This document shows, piece by piece, positions 10,868-18,807 of a stretch of DNA of 64,000 nucleotides (position 1 is its first letter; every line of letters begins with the position of its first letter). The position numbers and the translations under genes are program-made. The notes beneath the pieces were generated by a model. It ran no database searches. It worked only from the letters and a program-made list of their open reading frames with translations, and was not told where the DNA came from. Origin of the DNA: Scytolyngbya sp. HA4215-MV1 (lineage in GTDB: Bacteria; Cyanobacteriota; Cyanobacteriia; Leptolyngbyales; Leptolyngbyaceae); assembly GCA_019359045.1 (NCBI GenBank), contig JAHHIA010000006.1, forward strand, positions 248,001 to 312,000, in the 5' to 3' direction.

Positions 10868-11704
10868 ATGTATACGCTGCGTCGTTGGTGGGATCGGCAC
10901 CGATTCCAAATTATTTTAGTAAGTCTGACTTTGGGAACCGCGCTCTTTTTGCGACAAACGCAAGGGGCGCTTGTCCTTGAAATTTACCAATTGCTGACCC
11001 GTCCTTTTCAAGGAAATCCTACTCAACAAAGCCGATTGGAAGATGCCCGCATTCTGGAACTCCAGCAGCGATTGGTAGAGATGGAAAGCCAAAACGATGA
11101 GTTGAAGAAGGTACTTGGCTACACAACCGAAAATAAAGTCCCCCAAGAAATCATCTCGCCGGTGATTGGGCGCAGCTCAGACCACTGGTGGCAGCAGATC
11201 ACGCTGGGTAGAGGCAGCCGAGATGGCATCAGCATGGGAGACATCGTCATGGCTCCAGGAGGTGTGGTCGGTAGAATTGTTGGGGTTACTGCCAGCACCA
11301 GTCGAGTTTTGTTGTTAAGCGATCCTTCTAACCAGGTTGGGGTTTCGATCAGTCGATCTCGCTCGATGGGTTATATGCGAGGTCAGTCTGGCAATCGAGC
11401 AGTGATGGAATTTTTTGATAAGGTGCCAGATGTAAAACGGGGAGATGCAGTTGCAACTTCTGCCTTTAGTCAACTTTATCCAGCAGGCTTGCCGATCGGG
11501 CGAGTTGAATCAATTAACCTGAGTAAGAGTCCTGCTCCCGAAGCTGTGATTGAACTTTCTGCCCCCATTAGCTATTTGGAATGGGCAGTGGTCCGCTCAG
11601 GCAAAACCTCATCCCAGCCTACCTCTGACTCGCAACCATCAGACTCTGCACCGTCAAACTCTGTACCATCAAGCTCCGAGCCATCTCAGGAGGCGACCCC
11701 TTGA
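10868..11704 (+). CDS. mreC: Rod-shape determining protein MreC
   Basis: The 278-residue protein has a short cytoplasmic tail, one membrane helix (FQIILVSLTLGTALFLRQ, about 13-30), a coiled coil (LEDARILELQQRLVEMESQ, about 55-85) and the beta-barrel MreC domain: GRGSRDGISMGDIVMAPGG, then VLLLSDPSNQVGVSISRS and SQLYPAGLPIGRVESI. After the domain there is a low-complexity Ser/Pro/Gln tail of about 35 residues. MreC links MreB to periplasmic wall synthases. Its stop overlaps the mreD start by four bases (TTGA), so the two are translationally coupled. Confidence 0.95.
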   Translation: MYTLRRWWDRHRFQIILVSLTLGTALFLRQTQGALVLEIYQLLTRPFQGNPTQQSRLEDARILELQQRLVEMESQNDELKKVLGYTTENKVPQEIISPVIGRSSDHWWQQITLGRGSRDGISMGDIVMAPGGVVGRIVGVTASTSRVLLLSDPSNQVGVSISRSRSMGYMRGQSGNRAVMEFFDKVPDVKRGDAVATSAFSQLYPAGLPIGRVESINLSKSPAPEAVIELSAPISYLEWAVVRSGKTSSQPTSDSQPSDSAPSNSVPSSSEPSQEATP

Positions 11705-12252
11705 ACTTGAAAGAGATTGAACGCTGGCATCCTATTTCTCAAGTCGCGCTCAATTGGGCAATTACTGCGGGCTCGGTTCTGATTTGCTTACTCATGCTAC
11801 CCACCCGCTTACCAGGCATGGAACTCGCAGGGGTCAGTCCAAATTGGTTACTGATTTGGGTCGTTGCCTGGAGTGTCAAGCGATCGCCTTTTCAGGGAGC
11901 AATCGCAGGTTTAGTTTTGGGATTGATTCAAGATGGGTTAACATCACCGCATCCGACCCATGCATTAAGCTTAGCGCTGGTTGGTTTTTTCACTGCCCGT
12001 CTGCGCAAACAGCGCTACATCCAGGAAGATTTCATCTCCGTCGCCTTGATTGTGTTTGCCATGGCGGTTGTCGCAGAAACTGTGATTGCGCTGCAATTTA
12101 CACTACAGGATAAACGCAGTCTGGCAGAAATCTGGACTTACCATCAATTTATTGCGCTCAGTTCAGCAATTCTCAGTAGCCTCTGGGCCCCGATTCTTTA
12201 TTTTCCCCTCAAGCGCTGGTGGGAATGGGTTAGTTCGCTAGAACAGGCATAG
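11701..12252 (+). CDS. mreD: Rod-shape determining protein MreD
   Basis: The 183-residue protein starts with TTG inside the mreC stop. It has five to six hydrophobic segments (for example VLICLLMLPTRLPGMELAG and LVLGLIQDGLTSPHPTHALS). The GLIQDGLTS segment and the total length match MreD of cyanobacteria. It is the inner-membrane partner of MreC in the elongation machinery. The weak TTG start and overlap suggest expression depends on mreC translation. Confidence 0.92.
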   Translation: MNLKEIERWHPISQVALNWAITAGSVLICLLMLPTRLPGMELAGVSPNWLLIWVVAWSVKRSPFQGAIAGLVLGLIQDGLTSPHPTHALSLALVGFFTARLRKQRYIQEDFISVALIVFAMAVVAETVIALQFTLQDKRSLAEIWTYHQFIALSSAILSSLWAPILYFPLKRWWEWVSSLEQA

Positions 12253-12253
12253 C

Positions 12254-12772
12254 TCAGGGTGTTTTGACAAAAATTTCACCCAGGCGCTTCAGTATGACTC
12301 TTGCCTCCTCCAACTCTTTAGCACTGAGCAGATCAAACCTTGCTTTTAAATAAGCAATGTGATCAGGGAAGACTTGCTCAAACATTTGTTCACCTTCTTG
12401 AGTGAGTACAATTTTGAAGCAACGACGGTTATCTGGCGGGACTTCTCGACGAACCAAGCCCTTTTTTTCCAGACGATCGACAATTCCAGTTAAAGTCCCT
12501 TTGGTGGTCAGCGTTTTTTCAGCCAGTTGACCCATCATCATTCCCGATGTATTCCCCAAAGTTGCAATCACATCAAATTGCGGCACTGTTAGCCCCAATT
12601 GACGAATATGGGCTTCATCGTAGGTGAGAAATGCCTGATATGTATGAACCAGTTCACGCACGGTTGTCAAAAAAGTTTCTTGTGCCGCTCGCTTAGAGGC
12701 ACTTAGAGCCTCTGAAGGTTCAGCATGGGTGGAATGCGATCGGTTCACAACAATTTCTAAAAGAACGAACAC
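12254..12772 (-). CDS. MarR family transcriptional regulator
   Basis: The 172-residue frame starts at GTG 12772; a later GTG about ten codons in is possible. It contains the MarR winged helix: LTVPQFDVIATLGNTSGMMM, QLAEKTLTTKGTLTGIVDRL as the recognition region, then KGLVRREVPPDNRRCFKIVL as the wing. Flanking helices would form the dimer interface. MarR proteins are dimeric repressors that often sense phenolics, antibiotics or oxidants. A 6-1-6 palindrome adjoins the start and is a good candidate autoregulatory operator. No obvious target gene is next to it. Confidence 0.9.
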   Translation of the reverse strand: MFVLLEIVVNRSHSTHAEPSEALSASKRAAQETFLTTVRELVHTYQAFLTYDEAHIRQLGLTVPQFDVIATLGNTSGMMMGQLAEKTLTTKGTLTGIVDRLEKKGLVRREVPPDNRRCFKIVLTQEGEQMFEQVFPDHIAYLKARFDLLSAKELEEARVILKRLGEIFVKTP

Positions 12773-12773
12773 C

Positions 12774-12786
12774 TAATATTATATTA
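12774..12786. promoter_or_regulatory. Candidate MarR operator
   Basis: The sequence TAATAT-T-ATATTA is a perfect inverted repeat with a one-base centre, directly before the marR-type start codon. MarR proteins typically bind AT-rich palindromes of 13-20 bases that overlap their own promoter. The assignment rests on symmetry and position only. Confidence 0.5.
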
Positions 12787-12943
12787 CACGAACATTACTA
12801 ATGCAAACTATTATTCATTTTCACCTAGTTTCATTTTCTCCTCAACCTAACCCTTAAGCTTTAGGTTTTATTAAGCAGAAATTCCGATTCACTCTTGCTA
12901 CGCTTTGGTAGAATTTGGGCGACTATCGACCAGAGCATTTCTT

Positions 12944-13348
12944 ATGGCAACTGCGACAGTTTTGAAGTTTATGCAAAAGACTGCTGAAGACACAGCACTC
13001 CGTCAACAGCTAGAAGCACTGCTTGGCGTTGGTGACGGCAATATCAGTAGTGAGGCGGAACTAGATTCAGCAGAGTCAGAAGCACTCAAAGGGGAACGTG
13101 CTCCTGTGGTAACAGAGTTTGCAGCAAAAAATGGTTACGAGTTTTCTGTGAGTGATTTGGTTTCGGTTGTCGATGCATTTCAAAAGCATCAGGCTGGTGA
13201 ACTCTCCGACGCAGATTTTGCAACCTTGATTGGGGTTACCACCACGGACTCAACAGTCAGCGAAAATGTCGCTGGAGCAACAAAGCCCCTCAATCGATTG
13301 ACTCGGTATTTGAGCAAAACCTATCTGGGTATTAACTTGCCCAATTAA
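12944..13348 (+). CDS. Nif11-like domain small protein
   Basis: From ATG 12944 the product has 134 residues; an upstream extension to 12905 looks non-native. The sequence has the Nif11 pattern: a first helix (VLKFMQKTAEDTALRQQLEA), a linker, then FAAKNGYEFSVSDLVSVVDA and a last helix with GELSDADFATLIG. Nif11-like domains act as leader peptides of ribosomal peptides in cyanobacteria, but also occur in free proteins. Here the C-terminal 37 residues (after about 97) contain no Cys and no GG cleavage site, and no modifying enzyme is nearby, so a peptide-precursor role is unlikely. The function is unknown. Confidence 0.75.
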   Translation: MATATVLKFMQKTAEDTALRQQLEALLGVGDGNISSEAELDSAESEALKGERAPVVTEFAAKNGYEFSVSDLVSVVDAFQKHQAGELSDADFATLIGVTTTDSTVSENVAGATKPLNRLTRYLSKTYLGINLPN

Positions 13349-13440
13349 GGAAATCTCTCAGACACAGAAATCGAGATCGCTGATCCTAATAATCATCACA
13401 ATTCCCGACTCTGAAGTATTGACCAGGGTGCATTCCGTCT

Positions 13441-13465
13441 CTGTCATGTAAATCTGACAGTTTTT
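13441..13465 (+). terminator. Candidate intrinsic terminator after the Nif11-like gene
   Basis: CTGTCA and TGACAG form a six-base-pair stem around an eight-base loop and are followed directly by TTTTT. It lies about 90 bases after the Nif11-like stop codon. Confidence 0.55.
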
Positions 13466-13704
13466 GCCTGCCCGCCTTAATCCATAGATTGATTGCAATT
13501 ACTGAAGCTTTGAGTTGACAAGGGCTTGAGAGCTTCTGAGCCGATTCCAATCAGAAAAATAGATGCCAAACTTAATCGATCGCTCGACTTTTCTAGCTTT
13601 TTGAGTAGGCAGGTAACTCATAATTTGGTGGAATACTAGAGATTAAGAGGCAAAGCAAGTTTTCAACAAGCTCGACAGAAGCTTGTCACCCAGTCTATCA
13701 GCAT

Positions 13705-13925
13705 GTCAAGCCCTCATGCAAAAAATGCAATTTCACATGCGATTTTTGCATGAGCCGGGTTCATTTTGACTCAATTCCTTTAGGATTGGATCATGTCTCT
13801 GTTGAGCTTGAATTAAGTTCACGCTGAACAGAAGTTTGATCCATATCTTGCAACCACTAGAAAGGCATTCGTCAATCTAGTGCGAAGTTAGCTTTACGTA
13901 AGATGGGCGAGTTTGCCCATCTTAC
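13705..13925 (+). ncRNA. Candidate structured small RNA region
   Basis: Three inverted repeats follow each other in a gene-free stretch. First is a perfect 12-base pair CTCATGCAAAAA (13713-13724) / TTTTTGCATGAG (13743-13754). Second is a long hairpin with outer arms GGATCA (13788-13793) / TGATCC (13837-13842) and near-perfect inner arms TCTGTTGAGC / GCTGAACAGA. Third is an 11-base GTAAGATGGGC / GCCCATCTTAC stem (13898-13925) followed by TTTCT, which looks like a terminator. No known RNA family was recognised, and transcription is inferred from structure alone. The strand is set by the T-rich end. Confidence 0.35.
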
Positions 13926-13930
13926 TTTCT
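13898..13930 (+). terminator. Strong hairpin, terminator-like
   Basis: An 11-base perfect stem (GTAAGATGGGC / GCCCATCTTAC) with a six-base loop is followed by TTTCT. No protein gene ends shortly before it, so it would end the candidate RNA upstream. Confidence 0.5.
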
Positions 13931-14004
13931 GCCTCTACTTCTGAAGTGTTCCTTGATTGGGATTCTTGGCTTTTCTTGCGCCTCGTTAGTCTTAACAATG
14001 GGTA

Positions 14005-14154
14005 ATGAACATGATTACTACCAAGAGGAAAAAGGAATTCGAGGATGCATCTGTGAAGGTCTCAGCTGAAAGCAAAAAGCTGGACTTTGATCTATGGGCA
14101 AGCCAGGTTAAACAACAGATGCTTGCTGCCCTAGCCCGTCGAGGCACGCGCTAG
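14005..14154 (+). CDS. Small cyanobacterial protein, 49 residues
   Basis: A short frame encodes MNMITTKRKKEFEDASVK and ends DFDLWASQVKQQMLAALARR plus GTR. The alternative ATG at 14011 removes two residues. The basic start and the amphipathic C-terminal helix LDFDLWASQVKQQMLAAL look like conserved small cyanobacterial proteins I have seen with this LWA-QV-QQML pattern, but I cannot name a function. Codon use is gene-like and it is followed by a short gap to the convergent pentapeptide gene. No strong ribosome site is seen. Confidence 0.55.
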   Translation: MNMITTKRKKEFEDASVKVSAESKKLDFDLWASQVKQQMLAALARRGTR

Positions 14155-14234
14155 GACAGGATGCGATCAAGCTTAATTTTAGAATTCGCTTGGATTATGA
14201 GTGATTTGTTTGACAAATTATCCAAGTAAACTCA

Positions 14235-14783
14235 TTATTTGAACTTTGCCCCAATAGTTTTGGCACTGTTTAAGTTGGTACCGAGCAATTGGGCATCGGT
14301 GAAATCAACATAACTCAAATCGGCATCGCGAAAATCGGCACCCTTGAGGTTCGCCGACTTGAGTTTGGCATAGCTGAGATTGGCACTGCGAAAGTCCGCA
14401 TAGCTAAGATTGGCGTTGCTAAAATCGACCCCAATCAGGTTGGCGCCACGCAGATCGGCATGGGTCAAATCCACCTGATTGAGGTTTGCTCCAATTAAAG
14501 TGGCACCACGCAACTCGGCATCCATCAGATTATTCCCAGCCATCTGAGCGCCAGTCAGGTTAGCGCTGTTGAGATGGGCATGGTTGAGATTGGCTTCTGT
14601 GAGATCATCACCACTGAGGTTTGCACCGCTGAGTTCTACATCATGCAAATCTGCCTGATCAAAATTCATCCCGTGTAGATCTAGCCCGACTAAATCAGGG
14701 GTGATGAGATCGTTTTCTTTTCGCCAACGATTCCAAACTTCGACACCTTGCAACAATTGTGCTAAATGTTCTGAATTTGCCAC
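14235..14783 (-). CDS. Pentapeptide repeat protein
   Basis: The 182-residue protein has about 45 N-terminal residues, then roughly 25 tandem A(D/N)LXX pentapeptides (ANLNHAHLNSANLTGAQMAG, ADLRGANLIGVDFSNANLSY). Such repeats fold as a right-handed quadrilateral beta helix. Cyanobacteria encode dozens; most have no known function, though some mimic DNA or sit in the thylakoid lumen. There is no signal peptide, so it is probably cytoplasmic. The gene is divergent from the CysQ-like gene, with about 60 bases between starts. Confidence 0.9.
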   Translation of the reverse strand: MANSEHLAQLLQGVEVWNRWRKENDLITPDLVGLDLHGMNFDQADLHDVELSGANLSGDDLTEANLNHAHLNSANLTGAQMAGNNLMDAELRGATLIGANLNQVDLTHADLRGANLIGVDFSNANLSYADFRSANLSYAKLKSANLKGADFRDADLSYVDFTDAQLLGTNLNSAKTIGAKFK

Positions 14784-14845
14784 CGCAGTTGCACTCCTGA
14801 ATGAGTCATGTTTTTAAGGGGTTGGGACTAGAATACTATGGGCAT

Positions 14846-15829
14846 ATGGAATACGCTCAAGAGAAACAAGTTGCCATTGCAGCTGTAGTGGCAGCAGCCA
14901 AGCTGTGTGAACAAGTCCGCAATAACTGCCGTGCAGCCGTGATTCAAAAGCAAGACCGTAGCCCGGTCACCATTGCTGATTTTGGTGCGCAAGCGTTGAT
15001 TTGTCAGGCGATCGCTGCAACCTTTTGCCAGGACTCGATTGTAGGCGAAGAGAGTGCTGCCATGCTTCGTCAACCTGAAATGGCACCTCAATTGCAAAAA
15101 GTAACCCAGCAGGTCAAGAATTTGCTTCCCAATGCAACGACCGATGCAGTGCTGGACTGGATCGATCGAGGAACTGGACAGGTGAGTGATCGTTATTGGA
15201 CGCTCGATCCGATCGACGGCACTAAAGGGTTTGTACGAGGGGACCAATACGCGATCGCATTGGCATTAATTGAGGATGGCGCAATTAAGCTGGGTGTAAT
15301 GGCCTGTCCCGCCTTATCCCTTCATCGACCCCCGCCGGAGGCAGACCAGGGGGTTGTATTTGTGGCAGTGCAGGGAACTGGCGCGACCCAAATTTCTCTA
15401 AAAACCGGCAAAACTCAGCCTATTCGTGTTGCGCATCCAAAAGTGCTGGAGAATTTGCGCGTGATTGAAAGCGTGGAACTAGATCATGGGAATCCCGCTT
15501 TGCAGCGGGCGATCGCTCAAACTGTGGGCATCTCAGCTCCACCCCTCTCAATGGATAGTCAAGCAAAGTATGGGGTGGTTGCGAGTGGGCAGGCAGCTCT
15601 GTATATGCGTCTACGTTGGGCATCAGAACCGGAGTATCAAGAGAATATTTGGGATCATGCGGCTGGGGCGATCGTGGTGCAGGAAGCAGGAGGGCGTGTA
15701 ACTGATATGGACGGTAAACCCCTCGACTTTTCAACGGGAATTAAATTGACCCAAAATCGGGGCATTGTTGCCAGCAACGGTGTTTTGCACGAAGCAGTGG
15801 TAGAAGCCCTGCAAAAAGTTGATAAGTAG
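14846..15829 (+). CDS. 3'(2'),5'-bisphosphate nucleotidase, CysQ/HAL2-like
   Basis: The likely start is ATG 14846 (MEYAQEKQVAIAAVVAAAKL), giving 327 residues; the longer frame from 14801 has an unlike N-terminus. Metal-binding motifs of the FIG/inositol monophosphatase superfamily are present: VGEES near residue 70, the WTLDPIDGTKGFVRG signature, and WDHAAGAIVVQEAGG near the C-terminus. The plant/yeast HAL2-type length and TKGF suggest it hydrolyses 3'-phosphoadenosine 5'-phosphate, a by-product of sulfate assimilation, and may also accept PAPS or inositol phosphates. It is lithium- and sodium-sensitive in relatives. It appears monocistronic. Confidence 0.9.
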   Translation: MEYAQEKQVAIAAVVAAAKLCEQVRNNCRAAVIQKQDRSPVTIADFGAQALICQAIAATFCQDSIVGEESAAMLRQPEMAPQLQKVTQQVKNLLPNATTDAVLDWIDRGTGQVSDRYWTLDPIDGTKGFVRGDQYAIALALIEDGAIKLGVMACPALSLHRPPPEADQGVVFVAVQGTGATQISLKTGKTQPIRVAHPKVLENLRVIESVELDHGNPALQRAIAQTVGISAPPLSMDSQAKYGVVASGQAALYMRLRWASEPEYQENIWDHAAGAIVVQEAGGRVTDMDGKPLDFSTGIKLTQNRGIVASNGVLHEAVVEALQKVDK

Positions 15830-15849
15830 CTGGGTGTAATTAAATTGAA

Positions 15850-15920
15850 GATAATTTTGGGGTGGAGGGGTGCCCCCCTACCCGGGGCAACGCTCCCACT
15901 CCCCTTCTTACAACTTAAAT
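15850..15920. terminator. GC-rich hairpin region between convergent genes
   Basis: GGGTGGAGGGGTGCCCCCCTACCCG can fold on itself (GGGT-GGGG/CCCC-ACCC arms) and lies between two converging genes. A second G/C block follows. It is plausible as a bidirectional terminator. Confidence 0.4.
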
Positions 15921-15937
15921 GATGCCTACCTACTGAC

Positions 15938-17137
15938 TCAGATGCAAAGATAGACCAGCACCAGGGTTGCTGCCGTCAGGGGCACGCCAAACCGGAGATG
16001 TTCCCAAAAGGTGAGTGGGTAGCCCAATCGTGCTGCGGCTTCAGCCACAATTAGGTTGGCGACCGAGCCAAACAACGTCAGATTACCTGCCAGAGTTGAT
16101 CCCGCCGATAGTAACAACCAGGATTGGGTATCCTCCTGTGGGATCAGTGGATGTAGCAGGAGCACTGCTGGGACATTGGAAATCACATTCGACAGAATCA
16201 CGGTGACTTCTAATAGTCCTCTGGGAAAGTGAAAGTTGCGGACGATCGGCTCCAGTAAGTTTAGCGTTTGAGTTGCCTTCGTTAGAATAAAAAGTCCCGA
16301 AAACATCACGAGCAAGTTCCAATCGACCTGCTTCAAAATGCGCTGGGGTTTAATGCGACGAGTAATCAGCAGCAGACTGGCAGCAACCAGGGCAGATTCT
16401 GCGAGGGGTAACCCTGAGATAAAAGCCAACAGTAAGCCGCCAGTGATCGCCAAAGACTTAATAAACAGCGGCAGAAAAATGTGACTATCTGGTGGAAGGG
16501 AGTGGATGCAGGGTTGGGTTGATCGTACCGCTGGGTAAAGGAGCCACAACAGTCCAATCTGGATGACCAGTCCCACCAGAGCGATCGGTGCCATTGCGTG
16601 CAAAAAATCTAGATAGCCAATCCCAGAAAAGGACCCAATCAAAATATTTTGGGGATTGCCGCTCAAGGTTGCCACGGAACCAATATTAGTAGCTCCGGCA
16701 ACTGCCAGCAAAAAAGGGATCGGATTCAGCCCCAGGGTTTTGGTGAGTGTTAATGTCAGCGGTGTAAAAATGATTGCCAACGTATCGTTCAAAAAAATGG
16801 CAGACAAAATGCCGCTGCCAAAGGTGAGCATGGTGATTAGGCCAAAGGGGCTACGGGTTAGGCTGAGCAATCGCGACAATGCCCAACGAAAAAAACCTGC
16901 CGCAGCCAAATTGGCATTGACCACCATCATGCTCAACAAGAATACGATCGTGGTTGCGTCGATCGCTTGCCAGGCTTCATCTAAACGCAGAACACCCAAC
17001 GCGATCAAGAACGCAGCCCCTACCAGGGCGATCGTGGCGCGATTCATCCGTAGACCCGGTAAATAACCTAGGGCTAGCCCTAGATAGGTCAGTCCCAGCA
17101 AGCCATAAACTACGAGTTTTTGAATCATCCCATCCAT
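15938..17137 (-). CDS. ArsB/NhaD superfamily anion or sodium transporter
   Basis: The 399-residue protein has 10-11 hydrophobic segments and the duplicated core of the ion transporter superfamily: AIFLNDTLAIIFTPLTLTL and later VILSNVISNVPAVLLL, plus ATNIGSVATLSGNPQNILIG, which resembles the NP-loop of CitM/ArsB/SLC13-like carriers. Such proteins carry dicarboxylates, sulfate, arsenite or sodium. The sequence alone does not choose between these. It stands alone and is convergent with the CysQ-like gene; a role in sulfate handling would fit that neighbour but is speculation. Confidence 0.85.
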   Translation of the reverse strand: MDGMIQKLVVYGLLGLTYLGLALGYLPGLRMNRATIALVGAAFLIALGVLRLDEAWQAIDATTIVFLLSMMVVNANLAAAGFFRWALSRLLSLTRSPFGLITMLTFGSGILSAIFLNDTLAIIFTPLTLTLTKTLGLNPIPFLLAVAGATNIGSVATLSGNPQNILIGSFSGIGYLDFLHAMAPIALVGLVIQIGLLWLLYPAVRSTQPCIHSLPPDSHIFLPLFIKSLAITGGLLLAFISGLPLAESALVAASLLLITRRIKPQRILKQVDWNLLVMFSGLFILTKATQTLNLLEPIVRNFHFPRGLLEVTVILSNVISNVPAVLLLHPLIPQEDTQSWLLLSAGSTLAGNLTLFGSVANLIVAEAAARLGYPLTFWEHLRFGVPLTAATLVLVYLCI

Positions 17138-17354
17138 TTTCTACTCATTGCCGCAGAGCAATTTGGACAATTCGGTGCATTTTTTGAAATTCGCACTATC
17201 CTAGGGCTGTAGAGGTCGGTGAATGATTGAATGGCTCGCGTGATATAGCAACAAATTGGGTGAGATAGAAACAATTAACGTCTCAATTTCGACCTAATAG
17301 TAAAGAGCCAATCTAAATCGATGGAACAGGGCGAATAAATCAGGAGCAACCGCT

Positions 17355-18074
17355 ATGAAACGGCTTCATTGGATTGTCAGCGTGGGCACGTTAGGAATAA
17401 TGATGGCGAGTTGTTCAACCACGCCAACGGCTCAGCAGACTCAACCAACTGCGCAATCGCCCACTCAGACAGCGCAAAATCCTCAAGATCCCAAACTTTT
17501 GCCGGTGCCTGCTCCGCCCACCGCCGTGACGCAGGCGATCGCGGTTCCAGGCATGATTCAACCCGTAAAAGGGTCCCAGCGTTCCCAAAAAGTGGCTTTC
17601 AATAGTCAACGAGATCCGTTTGCTCAGTTACCGATCGCCCCAATTCAGGTGTCGGCCCAAACCAAGACTGTCAGTCCCGGCATTAAGCCAACGGCACAGC
17701 CTAACGCCACCAAACCCGCTCAGGTCACGACCCGGCCACTTTCCAATCCGGCACCTAATCCTGGTAATTCTACCAGTTTCCCGCCTTCGGCTCCGCTGCC
17801 TCTTCCTTCATCGGCGTCACCCGTTTCGAGAACTGCACTGGCAGAAGCCGTCGCAATTGATGGTGTGGTTCAGGTGAAGGGCAAAGCCAGCGTGATCGTG
17901 CGATCGCCCAACGAAACCAGCCGCACCGTTCGAGTGGGAGAGTATATCGCGGGTGGCAAAGTCCTGGTGAAGCGCATTGATATGAAGCAATATGGCGATC
18001 CCGTGGTAATCCTGGAGCAAAATGGAGTAGAAGTCATCAAAATGGTCGGTAACTCCGTTGCGAGTGCCCGATAG
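17355..18074 (+). CDS. Lipoprotein with PilP/GspC-like C-terminal domain
   Basis: The 239-residue protein has a Shine-Dalgarno site (GGAG, ten bases upstream), a lipoprotein signal with lipobox MASC (Cys20), a long Pro/Gln/Thr/Ser-rich linker (about 21-165) and a compact C-terminal beta domain: VAIDGVVQVKGKASVIVRSP and GEYIAGGKVLVKRIDMKQYG, then DPVVILEQNGVEVIKMVG. The linker contains QRDPFAQLP, which resembles the DPF segment of PilP. The layout suggests a type IV pilus or secretion alignment factor anchored in the periplasm, but no pilus gene is nearby. The next gene starts 37 bases later on the same strand. Confidence 0.7.
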   Translation: MKRLHWIVSVGTLGIMMASCSTTPTAQQTQPTAQSPTQTAQNPQDPKLLPVPAPPTAVTQAIAVPGMIQPVKGSQRSQKVAFNSQRDPFAQLPIAPIQVSAQTKTVSPGIKPTAQPNATKPAQVTTRPLSNPAPNPGNSTSFPPSAPLPLPSSASPVSRTALAEAVAIDGVVQVKGKASVIVRSPNETSRTVRVGEYIAGGKVLVKRIDMKQYGDPVVILEQNGVEVIKMVGNSVASAR

Positions 18075-18110
18075 GTTCGTTTGATTTTTCCGTTTACCTA
18101 GGTTATTGGC

Positions 18111-18653
18111 ATGGCAGACGCGATCGCGCCCCAAGCATCAGATGGCAACAAATTTACCAGACCACTGACAAAGCGCAATCTCAATTACCAGGAAACCTAT
18201 CTTTGTCCAATTTGTCGGCATGGGCAGATTTCAGCGATTACGTTGATGGATGCATTTTCCTGTAATTTTTGTCGTCATATTTTCACCGCAAACCTACCCG
18301 ATCAATCGGTTCGAGTAGAAGATAGTTCGCAAAAAATGGCCTGGCGTTGGAATGGACAAACCTGGCAGGTCGGCAATCAGGAACCGATCGAATTGACCTG
18401 GGCAATCCGACTGGGGAGCTTGGCGGTGATTGTTTTCCCCCCGATCGTAATTTGGTTACCGTCCTACATTTTTCCACCTCTCGAAGGCAGCGCATTGGGC
18501 TGGTTTCCCACCGCTTGGATTAGCCTGACCCTGTTTTCCCATACCGTTATGGTGTCATGGCTATTGGCAGAGTATTATCAGTTTCCACCCTACACCACCC
18601 TAAAAGTGCGCATCGGACAGTTGCTGACACGGTTGCAACCCGGAAATCGTTAA
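18111..18653 (+). CDS. Zinc-ribbon membrane protein, unknown function
   Basis: The 180-residue product carries a four-cysteine zinc-ribbon-like motif (CPICRHGQ ... CNFCRHIF, residues about 34-60), a middle soluble part with WRWNGQTWQVG, and two hydrophobic segments (LAVIVFPPIVIWLPSYIF and AWISLTLFSHTVMVSWLLA). It lies close behind the PilP-like lipoprotein gene and may be cotranscribed. I recognise the arrangement as a conserved cyanobacterial hypothetical. The ribbon suggests zinc binding, and nothing more can be said about its role. Confidence 0.75.
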   Translation: MADAIAPQASDGNKFTRPLTKRNLNYQETYLCPICRHGQISAITLMDAFSCNFCRHIFTANLPDQSVRVEDSSQKMAWRWNGQTWQVGNQEPIELTWAIRLGSLAVIVFPPIVIWLPSYIFPPLEGSALGWFPTAWISLTLFSHTVMVSWLLAEYYQFPPYTTLKVRIGQLLTRLQPGNR

Positions 18654-18807
18654 CCCGGAAGATGGCTCCAGGCATTCTTCGCATTCGAAAGGGTTGGGTA
18701 GGAAATTTAGAATGATAAACGCTTTCTAAATTCCGGCTCCCGGATTCTAACTCCTGGTTCCTGAATTCCCAATCAGCCTTAATTGGTGCACATGAGAAGC
18801 CGTGCTT

